Origin: Gordonia hankookensis
Lineage (GTDB): Bacteria; Actinomycetota; Actinomycetes; Mycobacteriales; Mycobacteriaceae
NCBI RefSeq assembly: GCF_014673215.1
Contig: NZ_JACWMS010000003.1
Coordinates: 740,579 to 804,578 of the forward strand
DNA: 64,000 nt
Reading direction: 5' to 3'
Under the pieces are notes generated by a model. It worked only from the letters and a program-made list of their open reading frames with translations, searched no databases and had not been told where the DNA came from. The position numbers and the translations under genes are program-made. Below, in pieces: positions 59,890 through 64,000 of this stretch; positions within the stretch are counted from its first letter, which is position 1; each line of letters opens with the position of its first letter.

Positions 59890-61023
59890 TCAGACGAGTT
59901 CGACGATGGTCGCGTTGGCCATGCCGCCTGCCTCGCACATCGACTGCAGCCCGTAGCGGATTCCGTTGTCGCGCATGTGATGGATCAGCCTCGTCATCAG
60001 GATCGCGCCTGAACCACCCAGCGGGTGGCCTACGGCGATGGCACCGCCGAGCGGGTTGACACGTTCGGGATCGGCACCCGTCTCGATCTGCCACGCCAGC
60101 GGGACCGGGGCGAAGGCCTCGTTGATCTCGAAGGCGCCGATGTCCCCGATCGAAAGGCCCGAACGCTCGAGTGCCTTCGCGGTCGCGGCGATCGGGCCGG
60201 CGAGCATCATGACCGGGTCGTCGCCGGCGACCACCGCCGTGTGCACCCTGGCGATCGGAGAGAGTCCCAGTTTCCTCGCCGTGTCGTCGCCCATCACGAG
60301 CAGCGCGCCGGAACCATCGGAGATCTGAGAGGCATTGCCCGCGTGGATCACCCCGTCGTCCTTGAAGGCAGGCTTGAGCGTGCTCATCGATTCCAGCGTC
60401 CCCCCACGGCGGATTCCCTCGTCACCTTCGAGAACGCCCGTGATGGGTGCGAGTTGCCCGTCGAAGGCCCCGTTGTCGGCGGCGGTCGCCGCACGCTCAT
60501 GGGACCGCAGGGAGAACTCGTCGAGAGCGGTTCGACTCAGTGCCCACTTCTCGGCCATCATCTCGGCGCCGACCCCCTGGCTGAAGCGGTCCACCCCGTA
60601 TCGGTCGAGCACCGTGGCCGGCTGATTCTCGCCGTCGGGCGCCGCACTGCCCATCGGCACCCGGCTCATCGACTCGACACCACCGGCGACCACGACGTCC
60701 TGCTGACCGGAGATCACCGCCGCCGCAGCCATGCTGACCGCCTGCTGGCTCGATCCGCAGGCTCGGCTGACCGTGGTGCCGGGGACCGATTCGGGCCAGC
60801 CGGCGGCGAGGACGGCGGTCCGGGCGATGTTGGTCGCCTGCTCGGACGTCTGACTGACGCAGCCCCAGACCACGTCATCGATCACCGACGGGTCGATGCC
60901 GCTGCGCTCGACGAGGGCCTCGAGGACGTGGGCCGACAGATCGGCGGGGTGGATTCCCGACAGGGCGCCCCGGCGGCGTCCGATCGGGGTACGGACGGCG
61001 TCGACGATCACTGCATCACGCAT
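59890..61023 (-). CDS. Thiolase (acetyl-CoA C-acyltransferase)
   Basis: A 377-residue thiolase: nucleophilic Cys in SRACGSSQQAV (about 88), NEAFAPV (about 317), GHPLGGSGA (about 347) and CEAGGMANA with the second Cys near the C-terminus. The start at 61023 (MRDAVIVDAVRTPIG) is the standard thiolase opening; the longer upstream frame is not needed. It catalyses the last step of a beta-oxidation cycle. Followed by the SDR and ligase genes; 123 bases separate it from the MFS gene upstream. Confidence 0.92.
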   Translation of the reverse strand: MRDAVIVDAVRTPIGRRRGALSGIHPADLSAHVLEALVERSGIDPSVIDDVVWGCVSQTSEQATNIARTAVLAAGWPESVPGTTVSRACGSSQQAVSMAAAAVISGQQDVVVAGGVESMSRVPMGSAAPDGENQPATVLDRYGVDRFSQGVGAEMMAEKWALSRTALDEFSLRSHERAATAADNGAFDGQLAPITGVLEGDEGIRRGGTLESMSTLKPAFKDDGVIHAGNASQISDGSGALLVMGDDTARKLGLSPIARVHTAVVAGDDPVMMLAGPIAATAKALERSGLSIGDIGAFEINEAFAPVPLAWQIETGADPERVNPLGGAIAVGHPLGGSGAILMTRLIHHMRDNGIRYGLQSMCEAGGMANATIVELV

Positions 61024-61146
61024 GGGACTTCCTTCTACTGACGGTGGATCGGATTGCTGTGCTGAGGTCATCGGGCCCCACTCGAATCGACCATGAAGCA
61101 CGGTGGATCACAAGTCGATTCATGCTCACGGACGGATAGCCCGAAC

Positions 61147-62508
61147 CTATGGACGGGTCGCGTCGTCCACCAGGCCGCGCCGGACCAGCATCTTGTCGCG
61201 TTCGGGATCGGCCAGGACGAGCGCGATCACCGCGCACACCGACGCGACGAGTCCGAGGATCTGGAATGCGGTGGCGTAGCCCTGCGCAGGAGTGGCCGCC
61301 GCATCGACGATCAGACCGGTGGCATACGGCGCGACGAGGCCACCGATCGCCATGATCGCCAAGAACACGCCGAGTGTGCCCGCGGTCTGACGCGGAGGGC
61401 AGATCTCCGAGATCGCAGCGTTCATCAGAGGGAAGACGGTCGTCGCGAAACCGTAGCCGACCGAGACGACCAGCACGGCTACTGCCGGGGTACCGATCGA
61501 CGGCAGCAGGAACAGCAGGACGCCGGAGATCAGCACGCCGACAGACGGCACGATCACCCGAACCTTTCGTGAGGTGGCACCCCGTGAGATCAGGCGGTCG
61601 GCGACCACAGAGGTCACCAGCATCAGGACGAGTCCGACGATCGACGGGAACGCGAACATCGAACCCGCCTGCAACCGGCTGTAGCCCAGACCGACCTCGA
61701 AATAGGAGGGCAGCCAGGTGAGGACCACCGTGACCAGGGCATACACACTCATCACCAGCAGAGCGCCGCCGATGAACGTCCGGGAGGTGAAGATCCGCAC
61801 CCACGGGACAGCGGGCTCCTCGCCCGCCGTTGTGGTCGGGCTCGTCGCAGAGCCCTTGGCACCGGAGATGTACGGCCCGTCCTGCCAGGTGGCCAGCCAC
61901 ACGACACACCACAGCAGCCCCGCCACCGAGAGTGTCACCAGGGCCGCGCGCCAACCGAGGTTCACGGTGACCAGCGCGAGGATCGGCGCGATGGCGATCT
62001 TCGCGATGGAGGCGGCGCCGGCCAGAAGAGCGCCCGGCAGCGCACGCTTCGCCGGCGGGTGCCACGAGTACGCCGCGGTGTGCAGCAACGCAGAACTGGG
62101 ACCTTCGGCGAATCCGAGCAGCAACCTGCTCACGATGAGCACCGCGAAGGCAGCAACTGCGACCAGCGGCAGCATCGCGAATGCCCAGCACAGCGCCAGC
62201 AAGACCAACGCCCACCGGAGCGAGAACCAACGGTTCAGTGCGCCTGCGAAGAATCCGCCGATCGTGAAGGTCAGGAAGAACAGGCTGCCGACCAATCCGA
62301 TCTGCGAGGACCGCAGACCGAGTTCGTCGGCGAGCGGCTGGGCGATGATGCCCAGCACCGCCTTGTCGGCGTAGTTGATGACGTACAGCGCCACCAGTAG
62401 CGAGGTCAGTCCCCACGCCTTTCGTGGTGAACCGGCGCGGTCGCGCAACCCGGTCGACGCGGGAAAGTCCTGGGTCGCCGCGTCCGGATCGACTTTGGTG
62501 GTCGGCAT
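61147..62508 (-). CDS. MFS transporter (organic acid/anion symporter type)
   Basis: A 453-residue, twelve-helix carrier. NYADKAVLGIIAQPLADELG in helix 1 and FAEGPSSALLHTAAYSWHP near helix 4 are typical of the anion:cation symporter group, which takes up aromatic or other carboxylates. GAAGGAG precedes ATG 62508. It is first in a run with thiolase, SDR and acyl-CoA ligase, and probably supplies their substrate. Divergent from the acyl-CoA dehydrogenase at 62814. Confidence 0.87.
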   Translation of the reverse strand: MPTTKVDPDAATQDFPASTGLRDRAGSPRKAWGLTSLLVALYVINYADKAVLGIIAQPLADELGLRSSQIGLVGSLFFLTFTIGGFFAGALNRWFSLRWALVLLALCWAFAMLPLVAVAAFAVLIVSRLLLGFAEGPSSALLHTAAYSWHPPAKRALPGALLAGAASIAKIAIAPILALVTVNLGWRAALVTLSVAGLLWCVVWLATWQDGPYISGAKGSATSPTTTAGEEPAVPWVRIFTSRTFIGGALLVMSVYALVTVVLTWLPSYFEVGLGYSRLQAGSMFAFPSIVGLVLMLVTSVVADRLISRGATSRKVRVIVPSVGVLISGVLLFLLPSIGTPAVAVLVVSVGYGFATTVFPLMNAAISEICPPRQTAGTLGVFLAIMAIGGLVAPYATGLIVDAAATPAQGYATAFQILGLVASVCAVIALVLADPERDKMLVRRGLVDDATRP

Positions 62509-62591
62509 GGAGTCTCCTTCAGCAATGCGGGGAAGGTCGGAGATGGTGGTGTGGGTCACACCGTGTCGATTGAAACGTCCCGTCGCAATCG

Positions 62592-62608
62592 CGAACAATG
62601 TCCGTTCG
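62592..62608. promoter_or_regulatory. Inverted repeat in the divergent MFS/acyl-CoA dehydrogenase promoter region
   Basis: CGAAC (62592-62596) and GTTCG (62604-62608) flank a 7-base centre in the 305-base gap between the divergent genes. The arms are short, so this is only a candidate operator; I see no other notable structure in the gap. Confidence 0.35.
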
Positions 62609-62813
62609 GCGAAGAGTGGGACTGCCACTGCCTATGAGTCGACTGCGTACATCCGGTGACCACGCCTCATTGGCTCCCGCTAACGCATCGATAGCCGATC
62701 GCGTCATTCCCTCGCGCACGTCCGGCAGGCATGCTGAGAGGGTTCACCGGTGTGCCCTCCGCCACCGTCGAGCGCCCTGACGACAAGAATCCGCCGATCG
62801 AAGAAGAGGTCAG

Positions 62814-64000
62814 ATGACCCGTCTCGCACAAACTCTGGGGTTGACCGGGATCCAGTCCGAGATCGTGGCGAATGTTCGCCGGTTTGTGGACAAGCAGATC
62901 ATTCCGTACGCGCAGGAGCTCGAGCATGGCGATGTCTATCCGCAGGAGATCGTCGACGGGATGCGCGAGATGGGGTTGTTCGGCCTGATGATTCCCGAGG
63001 AGTACGGCGGGCTCGGTGAGTCGTTGTTGACCTATGCGTTGTGTGTCGAGGAACTCGCCCGCGGCTGGATGAGTGTGTCGGGGGTGATCAACACCCACTT
63101 CATCGTCGCCTACATGCTGCGCCAACACGGCACCGACGAACAGAAGCAGCGATTCCTGCCACGCATGGCCACCGGCGAGATCCGTGGCGCGTTCTCCATG
63201 TCCGAACCCGAACTGGGCTCCGACGTCGCGGCGATCACGACCACGGCCAAGCGCACCGGCGACGGCGACTACGCGATCACCGGCCAGAAGATGTGGCTGA
63301 CCAACGGCGCTTCATCCACCCTGGTCGCCGCCCTGGTACGCACCGAGGAAGGCCACGACAAACCACACAAGAATCTGACCACGTTTCTGATCGAGAAACC
63401 GGCGGGCTTCGGCGAGGTACTTCCCGGGGTGAACATCCCCGGCACGATCGACAAGATGGGCTACAAGGGCATCGACACCACCGAACTCCTCTTCGACGGC
63501 TACCGCGCACCCGCCACCGATATCCTCGGCGGCGACCCGGGCCGCGGGTTCGCCCACATGATGGACGGTGTCGAGGTCGGCCGCGTCAATGTCTCCGCAC
63601 GCGCCTGCGGCGTCGCGCAGCGGGCCTTCGAGTTGGCGGTGCGCTACGCCCAGCAGCGCACCACCTTCGGTAAACCCATCGCCGAACACCAGGCGATCGC
63701 GTTCTCACTGGCCGAGATGGCCACCAAGGTCGAGGCCGCACACCTGATGATGGTCAACGCCGCCCGCCTCAAAGACTCCGGCGAACGCAACGACGTCGCC
63801 GCCGGGATGGCCAAATACCTGTGCAGCGAATACTGCGCCGAGGTCACCCAGGCCTCCTTCCGCATCCACGGCGGCTACGGCTACTCGAAAGAATTCGAGA
63901 TCGAACGACTGATGCGCGAAGCCCCCTTCCTCCTCATCGGCGAAGGCACAAGCGAAATCCAGAAACAAATCATCAGCAAAGGACTACTCCGCGACTACCG
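62814..64000 (+). CDS. Acyl-CoA dehydrogenase, running off the window end
   Basis: At least 395 residues, no stop before the window edge. FSMSEPELGSDVA (flavin/substrate motif), WLTNGASST, YAQQRTTFGKPIAEHQAI and the near-C-terminal IHGGYGYSKEFEIERLMREA with catalytic Glu in IGEGTSEIQ identify a full-length enzyme; ISKGLLRDYR at the edge is close to a usual C-terminus, so only a few residues are missing. AGAGG precedes ATG 62814. It is divergent from the MFS-thiolase-SDR-ligase unit and would supply the first beta-oxidation step for the acid handled there. Confidence 0.9.
   Translation, partial: MTRLAQTLGLTGIQSEIVANVRRFVDKQIIPYAQELEHGDVYPQEIVDGMREMGLFGLMIPEEYGGLGESLLTYALCVEELARGWMSVSGVINTHFIVAYMLRQHGTDEQKQRFLPRMATGEIRGAFSMSEPELGSDVAAITTTAKRTGDGDYAITGQKMWLTNGASSTLVAALVRTEEGHDKPHKNLTTFLIEKPAGFGEVLPGVNIPGTIDKMGYKGIDTTELLFDGYRAPATDILGGDPGRGFAHMMDGVEVGRVNVSARACGVAQRAFELAVRYAQQRTTFGKPIAEHQAIAFSLAEMATKVEAAHLMMVNAARLKDSGERNDVAAGMAKYLCSEYCAEVTQASFRIHGGYGYSKEFEIERLMREAPFLLIGEGTSEIQKQIISKGLLRDY

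Noticed and set aside
1..64000. CRISPR array, prophage, integrase or intact IS element
   Set aside because: No regularly spaced repeats with variable spacers, no transposase, integrase or phage structural frames were seen. The tRNA genes are intact, with no partial duplicates that would mark an attachment site.

Overview
The window is high-GC DNA packed on both strands with short gaps, many 4-bp ATGA stop/start overlaps, and some GTG starts and apparently leaderless genes. Two DUF222/HNH (13E12-type) genes, a LexA-like box of the mycobacterial type, a tRNA Glu-Asp-Phe block facing tRNA-Lys, and many fatty-acyl-CoA genes point to the Mycobacteriales. A Gordonia or Rhodococcus relative is my best guess, inferred from gene content and not from a marker gene. 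I see no rRNA, CRISPR array, phage or intact insertion sequence.

Layout. 1-5.3 kb: an SDR, a HAMP-linked adenylate cyclase, YceI, a Nudix hydrolase and a membrane protein. 5.3-6.9 kb: a patch of gene remnants (a 3-hydroxybutyrate dehydrogenase tail joined to an MFS fragment, a 77-bp near-palindrome, a possible PPK2 tail, and a LysR gene without its start and with a frameshift). 7-13.3 kb: an alcohol/aldehyde oxidation locus (acyl-CoA ligase and PucR regulator, divergent from an aldehyde dehydrogenase and a GMC oxidoreductase). 13.5-25 kb: a ten-gene minus-strand operon (FGGY_C-like orphan, FGGY kinase, phosphotriesterase-like hydrolase, HAD phosphatase, MFS, SDR, two-subunit transketolase, glycerol-dehydrogenase-like enzyme, acyl-CoA synthetase) divergent from an IclR regulator. 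Its promoter is packed with inverted repeats. This is the best candidate for an undescribed catabolic system. 25-26 kb: four tRNAs. 26.2-28.3 kb: one protein joining a trypsin-like protease to a NUC1 nuclease. 28.4-33.4 kb: an eroded lutA copy, an aldo/keto reductase with TetR, and lutABC. 33.5-41.8 kb: first DUF222/HNH gene, hydrolases, a zinc alcohol dehydrogenase, and a ycnI-copC-copD copper set. 41.8-55.5 kb: CoA-ester catabolism (acyl-CoA dehydrogenases, CitE-like lyase, MaoC hydratase, two class III CoA-transferases, enoyl-CoA hydratase, thiolase, ketoreductase) with GntR and two LysR regulators. 56-57.4 kb: second DUF222/HNH gene. 57.4-64 kb: an acyl-CoA ligase, dehydrogenase, thiolase and MFS unit divergent from an acyl-CoA dehydrogenase that runs off the end.

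How the genes work together. Most of the window is for carbon uptake and breakdown: substrates are imported by MFS carriers, oxidised or activated to CoA esters, and cleaved to acetyl-CoA, pyruvate or propionyl-CoA. Each block has its own regulator and visible candidate operators. The protease-nuclease gene and the two DUF222/HNH genes do not belong to this metabolism and look like conflict or mobile functions. Both DUF222/HNH genes share a nearly identical 25-bp motif downstream, although the genes around them are unrelated. Substrates of the catabolic blocks are inferred from gene content, not shown by the sequence.
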